A model generated the notes under the pieces. That model saw only the letters and a list, made by a program, of their open reading frames with translations. It ran no database searches and was not told where the DNA came from. From Nitrososphaerota archaeon (GTDB taxonomy: Archaea > Thermoproteota > Nitrososphaeria > Nitrososphaerales > Nitrosopumilaceae), in the NCBI GenBank assembly GCA_018263495.1, contig JAANXC010000063.1, forward strand, positions 1-5,770: DNA of 5,770 nucleotides, read 5' to 3'. Made by a program: the position numbers and the translations under genes. Positions within the stretch are counted from its first letter, which is position 1, and every line of letters begins with the position of its first letter. Shown in pieces: positions 1 through 5,657 of this stretch.

Positions 1-60
1 AGAATATTTGTTTCAGATGCATATAATTATAGAATTCAAATTTTTGATATCGCTCAATAA
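1..60 (+). CDS. NHL-repeat protein, C-terminal end (partial)
   Basis: Only the last 19 codons and the TAA stop (58-60) are in the window; the gene begins upstream. The visible peptide reads RIFVSDAYNYRIQIFDIAQ. The pattern (I/V)-F-V-(S/A)-D-x-x-N-x-R-I-Q-(I/V)-F is the core of an NHL repeat, one blade of a beta-propeller, and here it would be the last blade. NHL propellers are often secreted or surface-exposed binding domains in archaea, but nothing here shows the rest of the protein, a signal peptide or a ligand. The gene converges on the minus-strand phospholipid synthase, with only 7 nt between the two stop codons. The repeat family is fairly sure because the motif is complete; the function is unknown. 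Confidence 0.75.
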   Translation, partial: RIFVSDAYNYRIQIFDIAQ

Positions 61-67
61 AATGATC

Positions 68-640
68 TTATTCTCTTAATGCTTTTGTAGTGACAACAAT
101 TCTTTGAATGAATGTAATACCTGCAATTATTATGACAATAATTACCGCATATTCCATAAACCCAATAATTCCAATAATAGCAATTACAAGAAGTCTTTCA
201 GCACGCTCACCAATTCCAATACCCTGTAACTTTACCCCTAAAGATTCAGCCCTTGAGCGTGTATAGCTTACAAGTAATGAAAATGTGATAGCTAAAAATA
301 CTAAATATGGTTCCGCAAAACCACCAACTAATATTCCAAGAAATATAGCAACCTCTGCTATCTTATCAAATACTGAATCAAGAAAACCCCCAGATTTGGT
401 AACTTTTTGAGATACTCTGGCAACCTGTCCATCTACAACGTCAAAAAAACCTGCAACAAGTAGAACTATCCCACCAATAATTAGTGAAAATTCAACATTC
501 CATCCATAAATGAATGCAGATGCAAATGCAAAGACTAAACCGATGCATGACCATCCGTTTGGTGAAATTCCAGTTGATGCAAAACCTTTGCCTATTTTTT
601 CAAGATGTGGCTGTAATGAATCACGTAAATTATTTAACAT
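68..640 (-). CDS. CDP-alcohol phosphatidyltransferase, probable archaetidylinositol phosphate synthase
   Basis: This 190-aa integral membrane enzyme should join a CDP-activated archaeal lipid to an alcohol phosphate, making polar lipid head groups. The family signature D-x2-DG-x2-AR-x8-G-x3-D-x3-D is complete: D67, D70, G71, A74, R75, G84, D88, D92. These aspartates bind the metal ions and D92 is the expected catalytic base. About six hydrophobic segments are visible (roughly 31-47, 50-66, 94-109, 111-126, 149-161, 163-178), as usual for the family. The segment SYTRSRAE...ERAERL (about 125-150) resembles inositol-phosphate-using members (PIP/AIP synthases), so L-myo-inositol 1-phosphate is the likely acceptor; glycerol phosphate is the alternative. 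The ATG (640-638) overlaps the upstream ureohydrolase TGA by one base (TGATG), and an AGGT-type Shine-Dalgarno lies about 6 nt upstream (647-651), so translation is probably coupled. It is the last gene of the minus-strand operon. Confidence 0.85.
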   Translation of the reverse strand: MLNNLRDSLQPHLEKIGKGFASTGISPNGWSCIGLVFAFASAFIYGWNVEFSLIIGGIVLLVAGFFDVVDGQVARVSQKVTKSGGFLDSVFDKIAEVAIFLGILVGGFAEPYLVFLAITFSLLVSYTRSRAESLGVKLQGIGIGERAERLLVIAIIGIIGFMEYAVIIVIIIAGITFIQRIVVTTKALRE

Positions 641-1515
641 CAGTTTGACCTGCTTAGGTTCATTGCGATAATTGTTGATATCATTTTTGCAGCCATGGAC
701 GCAGTTGCACCATTATCATAAGTTGGATTTAGCTCTACTATGTCTGCAGCTACTATCTTTTTGTTTTGCAGCGTTGTAACTAAATCATATAATTCCCTAG
801 ATGAAATTCCAACAGCCTCAGGATTGCCGACGCCTGGTGCAAATGCAGGATCTAATACATCCAAGTCTATACTCAGATAAATACTGTCAAAAGTAGATGT
901 GATATCTTTGAGTAATTTAGGACCATTGCCGTCACGAATTTCTTTATCTGACACTGTTGCAATATTATGTTCTTTTAGAAATGCAAGTTCTTCCTTGACA
1001 AACGCCCTTGCACCAACATGAACAATATTTTCAGAACCACGTTTTTCAATTATTCTTCTTAGATAAGCAGCATGACTAAGTTTGATATCTGCGTATTGAT
1101 CTCTTAGATCATAATGTGCGTCAAACACTACATATCCTGTATCCTTTGGAAAACATGCGAAGCTTCCTAAAGTAATCAAATGTTCTCCACCTAAAATTAT
1201 CAGTTGTTTGTTTTGTTTTTTTAATTCAGAAGTGATGTTTTCAACCATTTGTAACATTTCTGTTGCAACAACTGTGTGTTTTGTATTGCCAAGATCATTG
1301 ATATTTACTGTCTCCAGGTCGATACCAAACTCTGGCTGAAAAATTTCAATGTTATTAAATGCATCACGTATTACGTCAGGTCCAAACCGGCAGCCCGGTT
1401 TGTAAGAATGTGTTGAATCAAACGGTACACCAAAAATAGTAGCTACAGGTTCAGAATTCTCATTCGGGTTCATAATTAATGGTGATTTTGTCATGTGAAG
1501 ATCCAGAAAACTCAT
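640..1515 (-). CDS. speB: Agmatinase-family ureohydrolase
   Basis: This 291-aa cytosolic enzyme of the arginase/agmatinase superfamily hydrolyses a guanidino group to release urea. All binuclear manganese ligands are visible: GGEH (H112), DAHYD (D132, H134, D136) and SIDLDVLDP (D217, D219). Also present are the KPGCRFGP motif near residue 40, H148 in SHAA, and E261 in ELNPTYD near the C-terminus. Length is normal for the family. In archaea such proteins act on agmatine to give putrescine or, as in the Sulfolobus-type route, on N1-aminopropylagmatine to give spermidine; the sequence alone does not decide which. M1 is chosen because GGTG (1523-1526) is a Shine-Dalgarno-like site 7 nt upstream; M8 and M15 are less well placed. 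The gene starts 4 nt after the thrS stop and its TGA overlaps the next gene's ATG, so it is the middle gene of a tight operon. Confidence 0.88.
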   Translation of the reverse strand: MSFLDLHMTKSPLIMNPNENSEPVATIFGVPFDSTHSYKPGCRFGPDVIRDAFNNIEIFQPEFGIDLETVNINDLGNTKHTVVATEMLQMVENITSELKKQNKQLIILGGEHLITLGSFACFPKDTGYVVFDAHYDLRDQYADIKLSHAAYLRRIIEKRGSENIVHVGARAFVKEELAFLKEHNIATVSDKEIRDGNGPKLLKDITSTFDSIYLSIDLDVLDPAFAPGVGNPEAVGISSRELYDLVTTLQNKKIVAADIVELNPTYDNGATASMAAKMISTIIAMNLSRSN

Positions 1516-1519
1516 TTTA

Positions 1520-3370
1520 TTACACCATTATCTGTGGTCTTTGTGATAACAATATTGCTGAATTTAATTTTGAAACTGGTTTACCTTTTGTTGCATCTTG
1601 AATCTCCTTTACAAAGTTCTCAGTAGAAAGTTGTCGTACGTCGCCAGTTGTTCTATCACGAACACTCAAACTAGGCGAATTAATTTCTTTTTCTCCAATG
1701 ACTAGCACATAGTTAATCCATTCTTTTTCGGCATCTCTAATTCTTTTACCGATTGTATCATTTCTATCATCAATATCAACTCGTATATTTTGCTCAGTTA
1801 ATTTGTCAGCAAGATTACTAGCAAATTCTAGAAAATCATCTTTGAGAGGAATTAGTCTTACTTGTGTAGGTGCCAACCAAAGTGGGAATTGTGGTCTTTT
1901 ACCATCTTTTACTTGTTTAGCAAACTTTTCTAATAATGCGTAAATCACACGTTCTACTGCGCCAGACGGAGAGTTATGTAAAATGATTGGATGTTGCCGC
2001 TCATTTTTTTCATCGGTAAATGTAATTCCGTAACGTTTACCGTTTTCAACATCTATTTGATCAGTTGATAATGCGCTAGCCTTACCTAAATTATCAATGA
2101 AGTTAAATTCCCATTTTAGTACAAAGTAAAAGAATTTCTCTTTCCACATTTCAACTAAAACTGGTTTACCTACTTTTGAAACCATCTGTTTGATTAACTC
2201 CTTATTTTCATTGTAAAAACTCTCAGTAAATCTGATACCCATTTCATAATCATTTTCTTCAATTCCTAATCCTGACAAAACTTCACGAGAAAGATCAAAT
2301 CTTTTTCTAAATTCATCGATGGCCTGTGACATATCTTTACAGAATGCATGACAGTCAGGCATGGTGAACGCTCTTAATCTTCTTAGACCAACAAGTTCAC
2401 CGGATTGTTCCCTTCTAAAACTATAACGAGTAAGTTCATAGAGTTTGTATGGTAGATTTTTGTATGATAATTGAAAATCACTTGCCATTAAAAATTGCCC
2501 AAAACATGCTGCAAATCTTAAGAAAAGATGTTTGCCTTCTGAATCTATACTGTATTGTCTTGCAGGGAATCTGTTAAAGTAACTTTCCATACTTGGATGA
2601 TGTGAATCATACATGATTGGAGTTTCAACTTCAATACCACCATAATCACGAATTTTATCTGTAACATACTGTTCAATCTGAGATTTAATTAGCCTACCAT
2701 TTGGATAAAATCTCATATTTCCTGAATCAGATGCAGGTTCATAATCAGCAATTGCAAGTTTTTTCATCAAATTTACATGAGGTGGTGGTTCATCTACACT
2801 TCTTTTTTTTGCAGATTCATACTTTGCAAGTATTTCTAGCTGTTTATGATTAGAGAAATTGAATTTTTCAATCTCCTCCATTTTACCGTCAGGTGTCATT
2901 ATGTACCAATATGATTTGATCTTGGATTCAGATTCTAATGCTGTAGATGTTTTTTCTTTAGTTGAATCCTTAGAAAAAACTTTGGAACTTTCTGCAAGTG
3001 GGTGTCCTTTAACTTGAATACTAAAAGCTTTTGTCCATCCAAATGGTGCATGCGTTATTTCAATTCCAGTAGATGATTCTTGCATTTCTTTTAAAATTTT
3101 CAGACCAGTGCCAGGTGATGCAAGATTAGAGCTTAAATGCGCATATGGATAAAGCAGTAATTTATTGCAACCAATTTGCTTCATTGATTTTTGAATATCA
3201 ATGATTGCATTTTTTGCAACACTTGAATCGTCGTCCTCCTCAATTGCAGTAAAACACACTACAACCTCTTCTATACGAGTTTTTTTAGGCTCTATTTCCT
3301 CTGCAGATTTTATTTCCTTCTTTGTTGGTGTATATTCTATACTGTCACAATGTAATTGTAAAATACGCAT
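1520..3370 (-). CDS. thrS: Threonyl-tRNA synthetase, archaeal type
   Basis: This 616-aa class II synthetase charges tRNA-Thr with threonine. Residues 1 to about 145 form the archaea-specific, D-aminoacyl-tRNA-deacylase-like editing domain that removes mischarged serine; YPYAHLSS (74-81), APFGWTKAF (108-116) and KGHPLAE (121-127) are its conserved blocks. The bacterial TGS and editing domains are absent, as expected. The catalytic core spans about 200-485: motif 2 RYSFRRE (315-321), motif 3 ending in ER (R474), and the three probable zinc ligands C289, H341 and H465 that select threonine. The anticodon-binding domain covers about 495-595 (PLWLAPTQV, DDRNDTIGKRIRDAE), and the tail ends in the usual archaeal LSQRP block. 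The ATG has a weak GTGA (3375-3378) 4 nt upstream. The frame is intact with no missing core residues. It is followed after 4 nt by the ureohydrolase gene. Confidence 0.97.
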   Translation of the reverse strand: MRILQLHCDSIEYTPTKKEIKSAEEIEPKKTRIEEVVVCFTAIEEDDDSSVAKNAIIDIQKSMKQIGCNKLLLYPYAHLSSNLASPGTGLKILKEMQESSTGIEITHAPFGWTKAFSIQVKGHPLAESSKVFSKDSTKEKTSTALESESKIKSYWYIMTPDGKMEEIEKFNFSNHKQLEILAKYESAKKRSVDEPPPHVNLMKKLAIADYEPASDSGNMRFYPNGRLIKSQIEQYVTDKIRDYGGIEVETPIMYDSHHPSMESYFNRFPARQYSIDSEGKHLFLRFAACFGQFLMASDFQLSYKNLPYKLYELTRYSFRREQSGELVGLRRLRAFTMPDCHAFCKDMSQAIDEFRKRFDLSREVLSGLGIEENDYEMGIRFTESFYNENKELIKQMVSKVGKPVLVEMWKEKFFYFVLKWEFNFIDNLGKASALSTDQIDVENGKRYGITFTDEKNERQHPIILHNSPSGAVERVIYALLEKFAKQVKDGKRPQFPLWLAPTQVRLIPLKDDFLEFASNLADKLTEQNIRVDIDDRNDTIGKRIRDAEKEWINYVLVIGEKEINSPSLSVRDRTTGDVRQLSTENFVKEIQDATKGKPVSKLNSAILLSQRPQIMV

Positions 3371-3382
3371 AATTTCACACAG

Positions 3383-3398
3383 ATTGAATTATTGAATT
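3383..3398. repeat. Tandem 8-bp repeat (ATTGAATT x2) before thrS
   Basis: ATTGAATT occurs twice head to tail (3383-3390 and 3391-3398) in the thrS leader, 13-28 nt upstream of the start codon. On the minus strand, TTAATT at 3395-3400 overlaps the distal copy and sits about 25-30 nt from the ATG, where a weak TATA element would be expected. The repeat may simply reflect AT-rich composition. Confidence 0.35.
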
Positions 3399-3403
3399 AA
3401 GTG

Positions 3404-3418
3404 TTATCAATTTGATAA
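3404..3418. promoter_or_regulatory. 15-bp palindrome upstream of thrS
   Basis: TTATCAATTTGATAA is a perfect inverted repeat with 7-bp arms around one central base. It lies in the 57-bp gap between the 83-aa gene and thrS, 34 nt before the thrS start codon. Its size and symmetry fit a dimeric regulator's operator. It could instead be a weak terminator hairpin for the upstream gene, although a one-base loop makes an RNA hairpin with full-length arms unlikely. The structure is certain; the role is inferred. Confidence 0.4.
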
Positions 3419-3427
3419 TGTTCATCA

Positions 3428-3679
3428 TTAACTAAATCCAGCGCCAAATTCATCACCTTTGGTCAATGGGTCGATATCTGGCGCCTGTTTTAATTTTAGA
3501 TATAAAAATGCCTCATTAACTAGTTCAGATGCAGCAACCTGTTCAAGCCCATAATTTTGCTTTGCAAAATCATGATATTTTTTTAGTTTATTTTGTTCTT
3601 GTTCGTCAAGCGAAATATTGTCAGACAAAATCATTTCAGCAATTTTTTCAATTCTTGAATTATGTTCAGCTTCTTCCAT
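3428..3679 (-). CDS. Hypothetical 83-aa helical protein
   Basis: I do not recognise this protein. It is small, charged and acidic at the N-terminus, with no cysteines, signal peptide or membrane segment. Residues about 5-60 look mainly alpha-helical, with a regular spacing of hydrophobic residues. The tail (about 66-83) is Gly/Asp/Phe-containing, ending in DEFGAGFS, and is probably flexible. No catalytic motif is visible. The ATG (3679-3677) has no Shine-Dalgarno sequence, but a TATA-like TTTTTTAAAA lies about 25 nt upstream on the same strand, which fits a leaderless transcript starting at or next to the ATG. It sits 38 nt after the 49-aa zinc protein and 57 nt before thrS, on the same strand as both. 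It is likely real because it fills the gap in an otherwise compact series and has a well-placed promoter. Confidence 0.7.
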   Translation of the reverse strand: MEEAEHNSRIEKIAEMILSDNISLDEQEQNKLKKYHDFAKQNYGLEQVAASELVNEAFLYLKLKQAPDIDPLTKGDEFGAGFS

Positions 3680-3699
3680 AGATAAATCAGGTGATGGGC

Positions 3700-3709
3700 T
3701 TTTAAAAAA
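3700..3709 (-). promoter_or_regulatory. TATA-like element for the 83-aa gene
   Basis: Minus-strand TTTTTTAAAA is centred about 25 nt upstream of the ATG at 3679. That is archaeal TATA spacing to the transcription start, so the mRNA would be leaderless. It would give this gene, and perhaps thrS downstream, a promoter separate from the one at 4194-4278. Confidence 0.45.
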
Positions 3710-3717
3710 TATAGTTG

Positions 3718-3867
3718 TTATTCGTTTTCATCATGACCTAAAACATGTTTAACGCAGTAATATTCATCATTCATTGTACAATAGTAAAGTGACTCTTCGT
3801 TACACAGTGAACAAATTGGCTTTTTGTCATCTGAAGATAGTTTTTGATGATAGGAAGTGTTTGTCAT
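3718..3867 (-). CDS. Small B-box-like zinc-binding protein (49 aa)
   Basis: This is a short gene encoding 49 residues. The putative metal ligands are C19-x2-C22-x7-C30-x7-C38-x2-H41-x3-H45, which follows the spacing of B-box-type zinc fingers and could hold one or two zinc ions. The first 16 residues are polar and probably disordered, and the protein stops just after the last histidine, so it is nearly a bare zinc finger. The start codon overlaps the stop of the upstream 109-aa gene as ATGA (3867-3864), a classic translational-coupling arrangement that strongly supports both the start and the gene's reality. Partner and function are unknown; a protein- or RNA-binding adaptor is possible. Chance is unlikely to place five to six properly spaced ligands in a coupled frame, but no homologue was checked. 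Confidence 0.72.
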   Translation of the reverse strand: MTNTSYHQKLSSDDKKPICSLCNEESLYYCTMNDEYYCVKHVLGHDENE

Positions 3868-4193
3868 TTTCCATCTAAAAATATTAATGAACGAAGTATT
3901 AAACCAGAAATTCCCAAACTCTCAGTCAAAAATTTGCTAGATTTTTCTAATGCATTATTACCACGAAATCCTTCATCATAAATCATTTCCACGGATCCTT
4001 TGTCAGTTTCAACCAATGATGTAATTAGAGAATACAGTCCTAGTTTTTTGTCATTTTTTTCAGTGTATAATCGTAATTGTATATTTTTTATTTTATAGCC
4101 TTTCTCAACAGTTGTTCCATCAGAAAGTACTTGAATAATTTTATCAGGAGAACGGTTTACTCTATTCGAGTCTGCAATATCGATATACTTCAT
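3864..4193 (-). CDS. Hypothetical 109-aa protein
   Basis: I do not recognise this protein. It reads as a soluble mixed alpha/beta domain: residues about 15-50 are strand-like and charged (IIQVLSDGTTV, NIQLRLY), followed by an acidic central part and a hydrophobic C-terminal segment (about 92-107, LGISGLILRSLIFLDG) that looks more like a buried helix than a membrane anchor. There are no cysteines and no catalytic motif is visible. The ATG (4193-4191) is the first in-frame ATG and lies next to the divergent promoter region shared with the deoxyhypusine synthase gene. Its TGA overlaps the start of the 49-aa zinc protein by 4 nt, so the two are probably made together and may interact. It is first in the minus-strand series. 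The frame is intact and its composition matches its neighbours. Confidence 0.7.
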   Translation of the reverse strand: MKYIDIADSNRVNRSPDKIIQVLSDGTTVEKGYKIKNIQLRLYTEKNDKKLGLYSLITSLVETDKGSVEMIYDEGFRGNNALEKSSKFLTESLGISGLILRSLIFLDGK

Positions 4194-4278
4194 ATTTGTT
4201 CTTAACCTGTTTTAAATTTAGATTTTTTTAAATGATTGTGCCAAAACAGGTTTATTCATCAACATTCAACTTCATGTA
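4194..4278. promoter_or_regulatory. Divergent promoter region, 109-aa gene / deoxyhypusine synthase
   Basis: This 85-bp AT-rich region serves two diverging genes. Minus-strand candidates for TATA are TAAATTTAAA (4211-4220) and ATTTAAAAAAA (4223-4233). Plus-strand candidates are TTTTTTTAAAT (4223-4233), giving a leader of about 25 nt, and TTTATT (4251-4256), about 25 nt before the ATG, giving a leaderless transcript. No Shine-Dalgarno precedes either start, which favours leaderless mRNAs. The exact TATA choice is uncertain. Confidence 0.55.
4204..4252. repeat. 10-bp perfect inverted repeat framing the divergent promoters
   Basis: AACCTGTTTT (4204-4213) and its exact reverse complement AAAACAGGTT (4243-4252) are separated by 29 bp holding the central TATA-like elements. 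One position further out mismatches and the next pairs again. The arm centres are 39 bp apart, close to four helical turns. The arms contain CCTG/CAGG, some of the few G/C runs in this AT-rich region. Likely a pair of operator sites for a regulator of both genes; RNA hairpin formation is less likely given the long loop. Confidence 0.5.
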
Positions 4279-5358
4279 ATGGATCATCATCATTTTAAGG
4301 GCAATGATATTCCGCATATCAAACTTGACCCTGATATGTCGATAGAAGACTTGGTTAAGATTTATTCAGAGTCAGGATTTAACGGAAGAAAACTCGGTGA
4401 GGCTGCAAAGGTTTATGCAAAAATGATAAAAGAAGATGCAACAATCTGTTTAACAGCTTCTGGAGCTTTGACTCCAGTTGGTTTTGGCGGAATTTTTAAG
4501 ACTCTAATTGAAAGAGGTTTTGTAGATTGGATAGTCACAACTGGTGCTAATGTGTATCATGAAGATCATTTTGCATGGGGATTACCAGTAAAACAAGGTG
4601 ATTTTCAGGTTGATGACATGAAACTATACGATATGGAAATAGTTAGGATTAGAGACGTGTTTATCAAATTTTATGAAACGTTAGAAGCACAAGATCAAGT
4701 TATTCAAAAGGCATTCAAAAATAATTTTGTTGATAAACCATTCACCACTGCTGAGTTTTGTAATTTTTTGGGCAAAATTAGTAGTGAGAACTCAAAGTAT
4801 CCTGAAAAAAGTTTTGTTACAACAGCATATAATTACGATGTACCGATTTACATATCAACATTAAAGGATTCTTCTCTTGCGCTTAATTTAGCAATTCATA
4901 GATTAAGAGAGAAGACATACAGCCTAGATTTTGTAAGAGAAATTTTGGAGCAAGCATCAATTTTATACAATTCCCAGAAATCTGGAATAGTTGAATTAGG
5001 TGGTGGGGTTCCAAAAAATACTGCTCAGCAGACAGGTCCACTTCTTGATCAAATACTTCGACAAAATGTTGGTGGTCAAGACTACATAATACAAATCACA
5101 GATGCAAGGCCTGATACTGGTGGATTATCAGGTGCCACACTACAAGAAGGAAAAAGCTGGGGTAAGGTACAAGATGCACATCATGATATGGTAACTGTTT
5201 ACGCTGATGCAACTATAGCGTTACCCATTCTTGCGCTGTATGTGATTAGTAACCAAAAATCAAGAAAACCAAAACGTCTTTACAAAAAACTTAATTCATA
5301 TTATGATAATCTGAAAAACGGATTTTTTCAAAATGCTGAAAAATATTATGATAAATAA
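4279..5358 (+). CDS. dys: Deoxyhypusine synthase family protein
   Basis: This 359-aa cytosolic enzyme belongs to the NAD-dependent deoxyhypusine synthase family, which moves the aminobutyl group of spermidine to a lysine of initiation factor aIF5A, the first step to hypusine. Family blocks in order: LTASGALTPVGFGG (58-71) and VTTGANVYHED (86-96) of the NAD site, LGGGVPKN (240-247), ITDARPDTGGLSGA (273-286), SWGK with the expected catalytic lysine K296, and VYADATIALPI (307-317). The start is the ATG nearest the promoter; the N-terminus begins MDHHHF and has no signal peptide. Where the human enzyme has GGGVVKHHIAN, with the active-site His288, this protein has GGGVPKNTAQQ, a form I associate with the wider DHS-like group, so substrate use may differ (homospermidine-type chemistry is possible). 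It is monocistronic, divergent from the 109-aa gene and convergent with the 70-aa gene. Confidence 0.88.
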   Translation: MDHHHFKGNDIPHIKLDPDMSIEDLVKIYSESGFNGRKLGEAAKVYAKMIKEDATICLTASGALTPVGFGGIFKTLIERGFVDWIVTTGANVYHEDHFAWGLPVKQGDFQVDDMKLYDMEIVRIRDVFIKFYETLEAQDQVIQKAFKNNFVDKPFTTAEFCNFLGKISSENSKYPEKSFVTTAYNYDVPIYISTLKDSSLALNLAIHRLREKTYSLDFVREILEQASILYNSQKSGIVELGGGVPKNTAQQTGPLLDQILRQNVGGQDYIIQITDARPDTGGLSGATLQEGKSWGKVQDAHHDMVTVYADATIALPILALYVISNQKSRKPKRLYKKLNSYYDNLKNGFFQNAEKYYDK

Positions 5359-5376
5359 AATATCTGTTAATATTTT
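5357..5376. terminator. AT hairpin between convergent genes, candidate bidirectional terminator
   Basis: AAAATAT (5357-5363) and ATATTTT (5370-5376) form a perfect 7-bp stem around a 6-nt loop. They almost exactly fill the 18-bp gap between the deoxyhypusine synthase stop and the stop of the 70-aa gene. T-runs follow on both strands. The stem is all A/T and weak, so archaeal-style termination at the T tracts may matter more than the hairpin. Confidence 0.4.
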
Positions 5377-5589
5377 TTAATAAATATCAAATCTTGCACG
5401 ATCTAAAGATCTATCTTCTTTAGTTTCTTTTTTCCATTCTTTGTAATGTTCTTTACAAAGAGCAGCCTTCTTACCATTAACTGATACACGCAAACCAGCT
5501 TCTTCAACTTTTTTGGTATTAAGAGAACGAAATCCATCGTTGTTGCAATCAGACACGTTACATTTTGCACCTTTTGCAATTATTCCCAT
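5377..5589 (-). CDS. Small zinc-ligand protein (70 aa)
   Basis: This is an unnamed small basic protein. It carries a probable four-ligand zinc site, C10-x4-C15 and C45-x2-H48, with about 29 residues between the two halves. That layout fits a treble-clef or zinc-ribbon-like fold, where the spacer (about 16-44) would form a beta hairpin (GLRVSVNGKKAALC). After the site comes a Lys/Glu-rich helix (46-60) and the tail RSLDRARFDIY. The Lys-rich character allows nucleic-acid or ribosome binding, but nothing shows this directly. The ATG (5589-5587) has no Shine-Dalgarno; minus-strand AATTTATTAT (5611-5620) lies about 27 nt upstream and would give a leaderless mRNA. It is convergent with the deoxyhypusine synthase gene and divergent from the probable S25e gene. 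I infer a conserved archaeal housekeeping accessory protein; the function is unknown. Confidence 0.78.
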   Translation of the reverse strand: MGIIAKGAKCNVSDCNNDGFRSLNTKKVEEAGLRVSVNGKKAALCKEHYKEWKKETKEDRSLDRARFDIY

Positions 5590-5610
5590 AAAATTTTTGT
5601 GTTCTTATAG

Positions 5611-5620
5611 ATAATAAATT
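5611..5620 (-). promoter_or_regulatory. TATA-like element for the 70-aa gene
   Basis: Minus-strand AATTTATTAT is centred about 27 nt upstream of the ATG at 5589, the spacing expected for a leaderless archaeal transcript. A second TATA-like stretch, TATAAG (5604-5609), is only about 18 nt away and less well placed. Confidence 0.4.
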
Positions 5621-5657
5621 ATGTTATTACAATGATAAATTATTAAAAAATATTTAC

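Noticed and set aside
2799..2815. Poly-T run (cttttttttg) inside thrS as an internal terminator on the plus strand
   Set aside because: It encodes the Lys-Lys-Arg stretch of thrS, and no plus-strand gene precedes it, so there is nothing to terminate.
3201..3395. A 64-codon plus-strand open frame covering the 5' end of thrS
   Set aside because: It lies mostly antisense to the conserved editing domain of thrS. Its Ser/Thr-rich start mirrors Glu/Asp codons on the other strand, and it has no promoter or recognisable motif.
4211..4220. TTTAAATTTA as a separate operator palindrome
   Set aside because: It is better read as a TATA element or simple AT sequence; the palindrome is not perfect over its full length.
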